From positions 1 through 12,599 of the forward strand of contig CACYEG010000028.1 of the NCBI GenBank assembly GCA_902773365.1: a stretch of DNA of 12,599 nucleotides, given 5' to 3'. Both the position numbers and the translations under genes were made by a program. Below are positions 1 through 6,047 of the stretch, in pieces. Position 1 is the first letter of the stretch. Each line of letters starts with the position of its first letter. The notes below the pieces were generated by a model. That model was given only the letters and a program-made list of their open reading frames with translations, did not search any database and was not told the DNA's origin. Source of the stretch: an uncultured Erysipelotrichaceae bacterium (lineage in GTDB: Bacteria; Bacillota_I; Bacilli_A; RF39; UBA660).

Positions 1-16
1 AAACTCTTTTTTTCAT
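1..16 (-). CDS. 5' end of an unidentified gene (partial)
   Basis: An ATG at 16-14 opens a frame reading MKKRV before the window ends. A strong Shine-Dalgarno (GGAGG on the minus strand, 30-26) lies 9 nt upstream, which is why I believe the start. The gene is downstream of murC in the same direction but separated from it by a terminator-like hairpin and about 127 bases, so it is probably a separate unit. Five residues are too few to identify the product. Confidence 0.6.
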
Positions 17-81
17 CGATATCTACCTCCTTCCTTTTTCAAGACTGGAGGACGACACTCACATTAAATGTTCCTAATAAA

Positions 82-87
82 ATTATA
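82..87 (-). promoter_or_regulatory. Possible -10 box for the gene starting at 16
   Basis: A perfect TATAAT on the minus strand lies in the gap after the murC terminator. The hexamer 17 bp upstream (GGTAAT, 110-105) is a poor -35, so this is a weak call. If used, it gives a leader of roughly 60 nt. Confidence 0.35.
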
Positions 88-125
88 GAATTTATGGTTT
101 TTATATTACCAGAATAGATCTATAT

Positions 126-162
126 AAAAGAGGCAAATATTTATTAATTATTTGTCTCTTTT
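126..162 (-). terminator. Terminator-like hairpin after murC
   Basis: Arms at 126-139 and 149-162 form a 14-position stem around a 9-nt loop, ending in a U-rich tail when read on the minus strand. On that strand one position (133/155) is an A-C mismatch; on the plus strand it would be a G-U pair. The murC stop codon (146-144) lies inside the loop. Confidence 0.6.
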
Positions 163-1514
163 ATTAGATTATTAGCTATCTTAGTTACATTGCCAGCGCC
201 TAATGTTATTATGATGTCGTTTTGTTTTATTTTTGTAGATAAGTAATCTTTTATTTCTTCATAATCTTTTAAATATATAGCATCTTTTTTAATTTCTAAT
301 AGTTCATTGATAATATCTAGTGAACTAACACCATAGATATTTTGCTCTCTTGCTGCATATATGTCGGTAACTATAATATGATCAAAAAGACGTAAAGATT
401 CTGCAAATTCCTTTTTATGTGCTAAAACTCTACTATATGTGTGTGGCTCGAATATTGCATATGTCTCATTGTATTTTTCTTTTACTATGGCTTTAGAGGT
501 AGCGAGTATTTCCGTTGGGTGATGAGCATAATCGTCATATACTTTTGCTCCCATAAAATCACCCTTATACTCCATTCTTCTTGAGGACCCAGTAAACTCT
601 AATAACCCCGATGCAATAATAGCAGGATCAATACCATACCAATAGCACAATGCAAAACACTCTAAAGCATTTGAAATATTGTGCTCGCCTTTGACATTTA
701 ATTTAACTTTTATTACTTTTTCTCCATTATAAAAAACGTCAAAGCTTGGACAACCAATATCGTCAAACTCGATATTTTCTGCATAAAAGTTTGCTTGGTT
801 ATTTGATATGCTTGTCGTTAATATTGCAGCATTTGTAAAATCTTTCAACTCATAACATCTATTATCATCCATATTAACAACCAAGAGGCCATCTTTAGGT
901 AACTTAGAAACATACTTTTTGAATGAAGCGGAAATATTGTCGATTGTTTTAAAATAGTCTAAGTGGTCATTATCTATATTAGTTACAATTGTACTTCGCA
1001 ATGCAAAATTTTGAAAGCTATCTTTATATTCGCATGACTCAATAATAAAATAGTCGCTCTTGCCTACTACGAAGTTACCACCAATATTTTTTAAATATGC
1101 ACCAATTTGAACGGTAGGATCCTTTTGGGCTTTAATAAATACACATGTAACCATTGATGATGTTGTAGTTTTACCATGGGTACCAGCTACGCCAATAGTG
1201 TCTTTGAATTTTTTTGTAAGTTCGCCTAAGAACTTCCCTCTTTCCATTGTTTTGATGCCAAGTTCCTTCGCCCTTAATAATTCTTCATTATCCGGACTAA
1301 TTGCAGCAGTATAAACAAACAAGTCGTAATCTTCTGTAATATTTTCTTTTACTTGACCAATATTTACATTTATACCTTTTTCAATTAAATGCTTTACTGT
1401 ATCGCTCATAGTAATATCTGACCCGCTTACAAAATATCCATAGTTCTCAAGTATTTCGGCGATACCGCTCATACTTATCCCGCCTATACCTGACATATAT
1501 ATCTTTTTATTCAC
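144..1514 (-). CDS. murC: UDP-N-acetylmuramate--L-alanine ligase
   Basis: Cytoplasmic ATP-dependent ligase that attaches L-alanine to UDP-MurNAc, the first step of peptidoglycan stem-peptide assembly. At 456 aa it has the normal family length. Visible motifs: the N-terminal substrate-binding glycine loop SGIGGISMSG (8-17), the ATP loop GTHGKTTT (111-118), NIDNDHLDY (179-187), HNISNAL (278-284), YDDYAHHPTE (326-335) and GAGN near the C terminus (439-442). The start is GTG at 1514-1512, chosen because a GAGGAG Shine-Dalgarno lies 7 nt upstream inside the end of murD. The gene overlaps the murD 3' end by 8 bases, so the two are co-transcribed and probably translationally coupled. It ends in a terminator-like hairpin. 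Identity is near certain from the motif set. Confidence 0.97.
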   Translation of the reverse strand: MNKKIYMSGIGGISMSGIAEILENYGYFVSGSDITMSDTVKHLIEKGINVNIGQVKENITEDYDLFVYTAAISPDNEELLRAKELGIKTMERGKFLGELTKKFKDTIGVAGTHGKTTTSSMVTCVFIKAQKDPTVQIGAYLKNIGGNFVVGKSDYFIIESCEYKDSFQNFALRSTIVTNIDNDHLDYFKTIDNISASFKKYVSKLPKDGLLVVNMDDNRCYELKDFTNAAILTTSISNNQANFYAENIEFDDIGCPSFDVFYNGEKVIKVKLNVKGEHNISNALECFALCYWYGIDPAIIASGLLEFTGSSRRMEYKGDFMGAKVYDDYAHHPTEILATSKAIVKEKYNETYAIFEPHTYSRVLAHKKEFAESLRLFDHIIVTDIYAAREQNIYGVSSLDIINELLEIKKDAIYLKDYEEIKDYLSTKIKQNDIIITLGAGNVTKIANNLIKETNN

Positions 1515-2844
1515 TCGTAATCTCCTCTACTAAATTTTTAAATTCTTTTCCTCTATCTTCAAAAGAAGAATATTGGTCCCATGAGGCACATGCCGGTGAT
1601 AAAAGTACTATATCATCCTTTTTCATTATATCTTTTATTTTATACATACAATCTTTTAATGTATTAAATTTAAAACACATTATACCAACATCATTAGCAA
1701 AGAGCTCTATTCTATCTTTCGTTTCACCATAACAAAATATATATTTTACATTCTTTAAGTTATCTTTTAAATCATAAAAAGAGTGCCCTCTATCTGTTCC
1801 TCCTAATAATAATATTATTTTTTTATTAAAGGATTTTAATGCGATATTTGTTGATACACAGTTAGTTGCTTTGCTATCATTATAAAAGCTAATTCCATTG
1901 TATTCTTTTACAAACTCTAACCTATGTTCTACTCCTTTAAATTCCATTAATACTTTTCGTATCGCTTCATTTGATACACCGTATATTTTAACTGCGCATA
2001 TAGCAGCGGTAATATTTTCGTAGTTATGTTTGCCTTTTAATAGGATATCTTTTATTTTTATTATTTCTTCGTTATTATAATAAACTGCTTCGTCATCGTA
2101 ATAAGCCATTGCTTTTATGCTCGATCCAAAATAAATTTTTGTACTTGGTATATCTTCTGTAATATTTTTGCTTTCTTCATTGTCAATATTTATAATAGCG
2201 TAATTGCTTTCTGTATGATTATTGAAAATTCTTTTTTTCATACTCTTGTAAACATCATATGAAGGGTGAAAATCTAAATGTGTTGGAGTAACATTAGTTA
2301 AAACTGAAACGTTTGTCCTAAAATTATACATATCACATAATTGATGATCAGATATCTCAAGTACTAAATAAGAATCCTTTTCAATATCTCTTACAAATTT
2401 TGAAAGAGGAATACCAACATTACCGCCAAAATAGACTTTTTCCTTTTCTTCTTTTAAAAAATTATATATTAAGGTACTAGTAGTAGTCTTACCATTTGAC
2501 CCCGTTACACCTATTATATTTACTTCCTTATTCATAAAAGAATAAGCGACCTCTACTTCATTTACTATATTAATGCCTAACTCTTTTGCCTTAACGACCA
2601 CTGGATTATCATACTTTATGCCAGGATTTTTTACTAAACAAGAGAATGTAGCGTCTAAAATATCAGCCTGCTCACTAGTAATCATTACTTTAATTCCAAG
2701 ATTAGTTAGCTCCGAAACATTATTTTTATCTTGTTCCTTTGTATCTGTTATTATTATTTCGTTATTGTAATCGTGTAACAATTTAGCAACTTCATAGCCA
2801 CTTCTTGCCATCCCTAGTATTAATATTTTTTGATTTTTATACAT
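1507..2844 (-). CDS. murD: UDP-N-acetylmuramoyl-L-alanine--D-glutamate ligase
   Basis: Cytoplasmic ATP-dependent ligase that adds D-glutamate to UDP-MurNAc-L-Ala, the step after MurC. The protein is 445 aa, typical for MurD. Motifs in order: a Rossmann-like start with GMARSG (11-16), the ATP loop GSNGKTTT (115-122), NVTPTHLD (184-191), HNYENITAA (273-281), EHRLE (306-310), NDSKATN (322-328), LLGGTDRG (346-353) and a C-terminal block with SPACASWDQYSSFEDRG (416-432). The ATG at 2844-2842 follows an AAGGAG Shine-Dalgarno by about 9 nt. It heads a two-gene unit with murC. The usual neighbours in division/cell-wall clusters (mraY, murG, ftsW) are absent here, so the mur genes are dispersed in this genome. 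Confidence 0.97.
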   Translation of the reverse strand: MYKNQKILILGMARSGYEVAKLLHDYNNEIIITDTKEQDKNNVSELTNLGIKVMITSEQADILDATFSCLVKNPGIKYDNPVVVKAKELGINIVNEVEVAYSFMNKEVNIIGVTGSNGKTTTSTLIYNFLKEEKEKVYFGGNVGIPLSKFVRDIEKDSYLVLEISDHQLCDMYNFRTNVSVLTNVTPTHLDFHPSYDVYKSMKKRIFNNHTESNYAIINIDNEESKNITEDIPSTKIYFGSSIKAMAYYDDEAVYYNNEEIIKIKDILLKGKHNYENITAAICAVKIYGVSNEAIRKVLMEFKGVEHRLEFVKEYNGISFYNDSKATNCVSTNIALKSFNKKIILLLGGTDRGHSFYDLKDNLKNVKYIFCYGETKDRIELFANDVGIMCFKFNTLKDCMYKIKDIMKKDDIVLLSPACASWDQYSSFEDRGKEFKNLVEEITSE

Positions 2845-2865
2845 AATTTATTTCTCCTTATTTAA

Positions 2866-2894
2866 ATTATATAATCTTAAAATTAAAAAGTAAA
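2866..2894 (-). promoter_or_regulatory. Probable murD-murC promoter
   Basis: On the minus strand, TTTACT (2894-2889) and a perfect TATAAT (2871-2866) are separated by 17 bp. The -35 matches consensus at four of six positions. The -10 ends 22 bases upstream of the murD ATG, giving a leader of about 15 nt that begins just before the Shine-Dalgarno. Confidence 0.6.
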
Positions 2895-3060
2895 TCCATT
2901 AAACTAAAAAATACATTCGCTCGATGTATATTAAATTATGATAATAGATTACATTTATTTGCATTGCAAACATATTATTTCTAATTTATTGTAAAAATAT
3001 AAGACTTTGATATATAGTGCTAAAATCAGTTGAGAAAATTTTATTACCTTAATAGATTAT
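2895..3060. other. AT-rich intergenic stretch, no gene seen
   Basis: This part of the 236-base gap between murD and the 139-aa gene holds no credible open frame. It contains a short inverted repeat (ATACAT, 7-nt loop, ATGTAT, about 2910-2928) and a 5-bp one around TTTGCATTGCAAA. A loose plus-strand promoter-like pair (TTGTAA, 16 bp, TATATA) precedes the terminator stem at 3071-3089 but is too weak to claim a small RNA. Confidence 0.4.
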
Positions 3061-3064
3061 AAAA

Positions 3065-3089
3065 AATAAAAAGGACTGTACTAGTCCTT
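3065..3089 (-). terminator. Terminator of the 139-aa gene
   Basis: A perfect 7-bp stem, AAGGACT / AGTCCTT (3071-3077 and 3083-3089) with a 5-nt loop, is followed on the minus strand by TTTATTTTTT. The TAG stop codon of the upstream gene (3083-3081) is the loop-closing part of the hairpin. Confidence 0.85.
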
Positions 3090-3500
3090 ATTTAACATAT
3101 TTAATAAGTCTATTTTAAACATATCTTTTGCTTCATTTTGTTTACTAATCATTACGCCCTTATAAGTTGTAAGCTCAGCCATGTGTCCTTCAAGTAATAT
3201 ATCAGATGGAGTTAAAGTATCTAACATAACGACATTTTGTTCTAGATAAACAATATAATGAAGCTTTATATCTCCGTGTACTTGACTAAACATGTGGTCA
3301 CTTGGCAATTTAAGTTCATATTTTACTGTTTTAGCTTCCTTGTTTGTTTCAACCTTTTCTCCTAAAAACTGACCGCTTCTAAGTTTTGGGTAATATTCGA
3401 AATTGAGTTTCTTAAAAGCGAGCATATTATACTTTTTCAATGCTCTTTCCAATTTACGATACTCATTTTCATTAACATAATCAAGTATGTATCCTTTCAT
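3081..3500 (-). CDS. Hypothetical protein, 139 aa, single-gene unit
   Basis: I do not recognise this protein. It has no obvious signal peptide, membrane segment, cysteines or metal motif. It opens with a charged helical stretch (about 10-25, YRKLERALKK). The rest looks mixed alpha/beta, with likely strands around 59-65, 78-87 and 88-94 (alternating hydrophobics such as KLHYIVYLEQ) and a helical C-terminal tail (about 122-137). It is probably a small soluble cytoplasmic protein. The ATG at 3500-3498 follows an AAGGGGG Shine-Dalgarno. The gene has its own near-consensus promoter and terminator, so it is regulated separately from lemA upstream and murD downstream. The well-formed expression signals make it a real gene although its function is unknown. 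Confidence 0.85.
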   Translation of the reverse strand: MKGYILDYVNENEYRKLERALKKYNMLAFKKLNFEYYPKLRSGQFLGEKVETNKEAKTVKYELKLPSDHMFSQVHGDIKLHYIVYLEQNVVMLDTLTPSDILLEGHMAELTTYKGVMISKQNEAKDMFKIDLLNMLNKD

Positions 3501-3532
3501 AAAAATCCCCCTTATTCCTTTAATTGGTGGTT

Positions 3533-3561
3533 ATTCTAGCACTTTTTACCTTTTTTGTCAA
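3533..3561 (-). promoter_or_regulatory. Strong promoter of the 139-aa gene
   Basis: On the minus strand, consensus TTGACA (3561-3556), a 17-bp spacer and TAGAAT (3538-3533), with a TGC extended -10 directly upstream of the hexamer. The start codon is 33 bases downstream of the -10. This is one of the best promoters in the window. Confidence 0.85.
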
Positions 3562-3659
3562 ATTTCCATGTAATTAGGGCTTATTCTACACTACTAGTAT
3601 AACACTATTATATAGTAATTTATTAGACGATTTTGGAAAGATTACACACAGTTTACACG

Positions 3660-3685
3660 AAAAAATCTCAACACATGTTGAGATT
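3660..3685 (-). terminator. Terminator after lemA
   Basis: A perfect 9-bp stem, AATCTCAAC / GTTGAGATT (3664-3672 and 3677-3685) with a 4-nt loop, runs into TTTT on the minus strand. The lemA TAA (3686-3684) overlaps the base of the stem. It closes the pilin-ftsY-ylxM-lemA unit. Confidence 0.88.
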
Positions 3686-4235
3686 AGAATTCGACTTTGA
3701 CATTTTCTCTTTCAGTTTCGTTTGCTTTGAAGAATTCAACTTTACTAAACTTGAATAAGCTTGCGATAAGATTAGACGGAAACATGTCAACTTTATTGTT
3801 TAATAATAAAGCTGTGTCATTATAGAACTTACGAGCAAAGCTGATTTTTTCTTCAGTTTCTTTAAGTTGAGCTTGTAAATCAAGGAAACTTTCATTGGCC
3901 TTTAAGTCTGGATAAGCTTCGCTTAATGCAAACAATTTATTTATTGCACTAGATAGTTCACTATCTGCTTCCATTGCTTGTTCTCTAGTACCACTAGATA
4001 AATAAGAATTCCTTGCCTTAATTACTTTTTCGAGAGTTTCATCTTCATGCTTTGCATAACCCTTTACTGTATTAACTAAGTTTGGAATAAGATCAAATCT
4101 TCTTTTCAACTCGACATCGATTTGACTCCATTGATCGTTCACCTTATTTCTCAAACTAACTAGTCCATTATATGTTGCAACTACATATAAAACTATTACT
4201 AAAAGAATAACGCCTGCAATTATAAAACCTATCAT
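3684..4235 (-). CDS. lemA: LemA family membrane-anchored protein
   Basis: A 183-aa LemA family protein. One N-terminal membrane segment (about 2-22) is followed by a long helical domain. The family signature is clear at 31-64: the NKVNDQWSQIDVELKRR block, then DLIPNLVNTVKGYAKHE. A second conserved patch, ISFARKFYND (131-140), and the downstream helix with MFPSNL (151-156) also match. The biochemical role of LemA is not settled; it is usually called a membrane-anchored protein. It is commonly found beside htpX or TPM-domain genes, and neither is here. The ATG (4235-4233) lies just after the ylxM stop, and its GGAGG Shine-Dalgarno is inside the last codons of ylxM, so it is the final gene of the ftsY unit. 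Confidence 0.93.
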   Translation of the reverse strand: MIGFIIAGVILLVIVLYVVATYNGLVSLRNKVNDQWSQIDVELKRRFDLIPNLVNTVKGYAKHEDETLEKVIKARNSYLSSGTREQAMEADSELSSAINKLFALSEAYPDLKANESFLDLQAQLKETEEKISFARKFYNDTALLLNNKVDMFPSNLIASLFKFSKVEFFKANETERENVKVEF

Positions 4236-4236
4236 T

Positions 4237-4548
4237 TTAATCCTCCTTTATATTATTAATAATATCACATTTATAAATTCTATTCAATATCGCTTCTTCA
4301 TTTGCAAACTCTTTTCTAATTTTCTTATCTTTAGCTAGCAAATGTAACTTAGTCTCATAAAACTCCAGATTTTTTTTAGCTTGTTTTATTTGCTTACTAA
4401 CAGCATTCTTACTAACTCCATCATTTGAAGCGATTTCATCTAATAAAAGATTGTCAAAATAATAATCGTAAAAATAACTTTGTTGTTTTTGACTTAGAAG
4501 CTCTCCATAAATGTCATATAGTTCAGTATAATAAATATTATCTTCCAT
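4237..4548 (-). CDS. ylxM: YlxM/UPF0122 helix-turn-helix protein, SRP-associated
   Basis: A 103-aa all-helical protein of the YlxM (UPF0122) family, found in Firmicutes next to the SRP genes ftsY and ffh. Residues about 33-62 form a sigma-region-4-like helix-turn-helix (DEIASNDGVSKNAVSKQIKQ), preceded by the aromatic-rich SYFYDYYFDNL segment typical of the family. In streptococci YlxM has been reported to modulate SRP GTPase activity; here that role is inferred from family and position. Its ATG overlaps the ftsY stop (TAATG), which indicates translational coupling. Unusually, ffh does not follow; lemA does. Confidence 0.92.
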   Translation of the reverse strand: MEDNIYYTELYDIYGELLSQKQQSYFYDYYFDNLLLDEIASNDGVSKNAVSKQIKQAKKNLEFYETKLHLLAKDKKIRKEFANEEAILNRIYKCDIINNIKED

Positions 4549-5516
4549 TACATCATATCCTTAAATAAGCCATATATATAAGATTCGATATCAAAAGGCT
4601 TTAAATCATCTATTCCTTCACCAAGACCTATAAACTTAACTGGCAAGCCTACTGAATCCTTTATCGCTAAAACTATTCCACCTTTTGCTGTGCCATCTAG
4701 TTTAGTTAAAACTATTCCTGTAATATTGGTTATTTCTTTAAAACTTTCTGCTTGGCTAATGCCGTTTTGGCCTGTTGCGGCATCTATTACTAATAGTGTT
4801 TCCTGTGGTGCATTGTCTACATGCTTGGCGATTACTCTATTTATTTTTTCTAATTCCGCCATTAATCCTGTTTTATTTTGTAATCTTCCTGCAGTATCTA
4901 TTAAAACAATATCTGTTTTCTTTTCTTTAGCAAGTGTTAATCCATCGAAGATTACTCCAGCAGGGTCACTGTTATCTTTTCCGTAAAATTCTGCGCCACT
5001 TCTATCAGCCCATATTTTTAACTGTTCTACTGCTCCCGCTCTAAATGTGTCACCTGCAATTAACATTACTTTTTTTCCTTCATTAACGTACTTTTTAGCA
5101 AGTTTCCCTATAGTCGTAGTTTTACCTACTCCATTGACTCCAACAACTAATATAACTGTAGGTCCATCTGGATTGATGTTTATTTTATCGCTTAGTTGAT
5201 CATTTCCGACATAAATCATGAACATTTCGTCCACGATAACTTCGTTCAATTCCTTGCTATTAGTTATGTGCTCTTCTTTTACACGACTCCTTAATCGATC
5301 CAATAATTTACATACAGTTCCAACACCGATATCAGCGCTTATTAAAATGTTTTCTAATTCATCGAAGTAATCATCGTTAATTTTGGTATATTTTATTCCA
5401 AGAATATTTAGTTTGGATACAAATTCTTCTCTTGTTTTCGTAAGTCCAACTTCGTACTCTTGAGCGCCGTTTTTGTCCTTTTTAAAAGTGCTTTTTAGTT
5501 TATCAAATAAGCCCAT
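4548..5516 (-). CDS. ftsY: Signal recognition particle receptor FtsY
   Basis: SRP receptor GTPase that docks ribosome-SRP complexes at the membrane for co-translational insertion. The protein is 322 aa, the compact Gram-positive form. The acidic A domain is almost absent and the N terminus (MGLFDKLKSTFKK) resembles an amphipathic membrane-binding helix. The N domain spans about 25-105. The G domain carries the P-loop GVNGVGKTTT (126-135), DTFRAGAVEQLK (156-167), DTAGR (207-211), TKLDGTAKGG (271-280) and the C-terminal GLGEGIDDLKPF (297-308). The ATG at 5516-5514 is preceded by a GGAGGA Shine-Dalgarno that overlaps the stop codon of the pilin-like gene, and its stop overlaps the ylxM start. 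It therefore sits mid-operon, driven by the promoter upstream of the pilin gene. Confidence 0.97.
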   Translation of the reverse strand: MGLFDKLKSTFKKDKNGAQEYEVGLTKTREEFVSKLNILGIKYTKINDDYFDELENILISADIGVGTVCKLLDRLRSRVKEEHITNSKELNEVIVDEMFMIYVGNDQLSDKININPDGPTVILVVGVNGVGKTTTIGKLAKKYVNEGKKVMLIAGDTFRAGAVEQLKIWADRSGAEFYGKDNSDPAGVIFDGLTLAKEKKTDIVLIDTAGRLQNKTGLMAELEKINRVIAKHVDNAPQETLLVIDAATGQNGISQAESFKEITNITGIVLTKLDGTAKGGIVLAIKDSVGLPVKFIGLGEGIDDLKPFDIESYIYGLFKDMM

Positions 5517-5525
5517 ATTTTCCTC

Positions 5526-5927
5526 CTAGTTGCATTCTGCAGTTACTTCCGGTAAAACGTCATCAGTTCCATTATATAGTGTAACTTCTCCGCTACAGCG
5601 AGAACTGCTATCTTTTAAATATCCATGTTCTTTCAAATCTTGTACATCCACTTTAATCCACTGCCATTTATTAGTACTAGTGTTCATATGGCATTTAGTT
5701 TCAATCCAAGAACCGTCCATACAATTATATATGTCACTTTCATAATCATTTAAATCGATGCCAAGTATTCTAAGTGATGTATCAATCTCTTTTTTCTCCT
5801 GTTCTATAATGGCAGAACTAGCTTTATCTTTGGTGTTTTGTACTACTATTACCGTTATGGTCGTAATAATACCAATAATTGCAATCACAAAAAGAATCTC
5901 TACAATAGTAAAACCTTTTTTATTCAT
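5526..5927 (-). CDS. Type IV pilin-like protein (prepilin), 133 aa
   Basis: A small prepilin with a class III signal: a basic leader (MNKKG), a predicted prepilin-peptidase cut after Gly5, Phe as the first mature residue, Glu at mature position 5, and a hydrophobic helix (about 6-29). The remaining ~100 residues are a soluble head with four cysteines (69, 79, 111, 132), which could form two disulfides. Nothing identifies it as a specific competence (ComG) pilin, and no pilus ATPase, platform protein or prepilin peptidase is in the window. An in-frame extension of 18 codons exists, but the promoter lies inside it. The ATG at 5927-5925 has a GAGGGTGAT Shine-Dalgarno, so I chose that start. It is the first gene of the ftsY unit, 9 bases from ftsY, which ties an extracellular filament-type protein to the SRP receptor. 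Confidence 0.88.
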   Translation of the reverse strand: MNKKGFTIVEILFVIAIIGIITTITVIVVQNTKDKASSAIIEQEKKEIDTSLRILGIDLNDYESDIYNCMDGSWIETKCHMNTSTNKWQWIKVDVQDLKEHGYLKDSSSRCSGEVTLYNGTDDVLPEVTAECN

Positions 5928-5946
5928 TTTATCACCCTCAATGTAA

Positions 5947-5975
5947 AGTATACCAGCATTCACTTGAAAATTCAA
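5947..5975 (-). promoter_or_regulatory. Promoter of the pilin-ftsY-ylxM-lemA operon
   Basis: On the minus strand, TTGAAT (5975-5970), 17 bp, TATACT (5952-5947), with a TGG extended -10. Transcription should start near 5940, only about 13 nt before the pilin ATG, with the Shine-Dalgarno at the very 5' end of the message. Its -35 directly abuts that of the divergent RNase J promoter. Confidence 0.85.
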
Positions 5976-5992
5976 ATACACTTTGTTATAAT
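5964..5992 (+). promoter_or_regulatory. RNase J promoter
   Basis: TTGAAA (5964-5969), 17 bp, perfect TATAAT (5987-5992) with a TGT extended -10. The predicted transcript begins near 5999 and carries a leader of about 48 nt, noticeably longer than the other leaders in the window. The -35 is immediately adjacent to the opposite-strand -35 of the pilin operon. Confidence 0.88.
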
Positions 5993-6047
5993 TTATATAT
6001 CAAATGACGCTTTAATAATTATTAATTAAAATGAAAGAAGGAAAAAT

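Noticed and set aside
2985..3095. Possible plus-strand small RNA between murD and the 139-aa gene
   Set aside because: The promoter-like pair is loose, and the only terminator stem is better explained as the end of the minus-strand gene; its plus-strand T-run is poor.
5928..5981. 18-codon N-terminal extension of the pilin-like gene
   Set aside because: The extension contains the -10 and -35 boxes of the operon promoter, so it would not be transcribed. The internal ATG has a good Shine-Dalgarno and gives a textbook prepilin leader.
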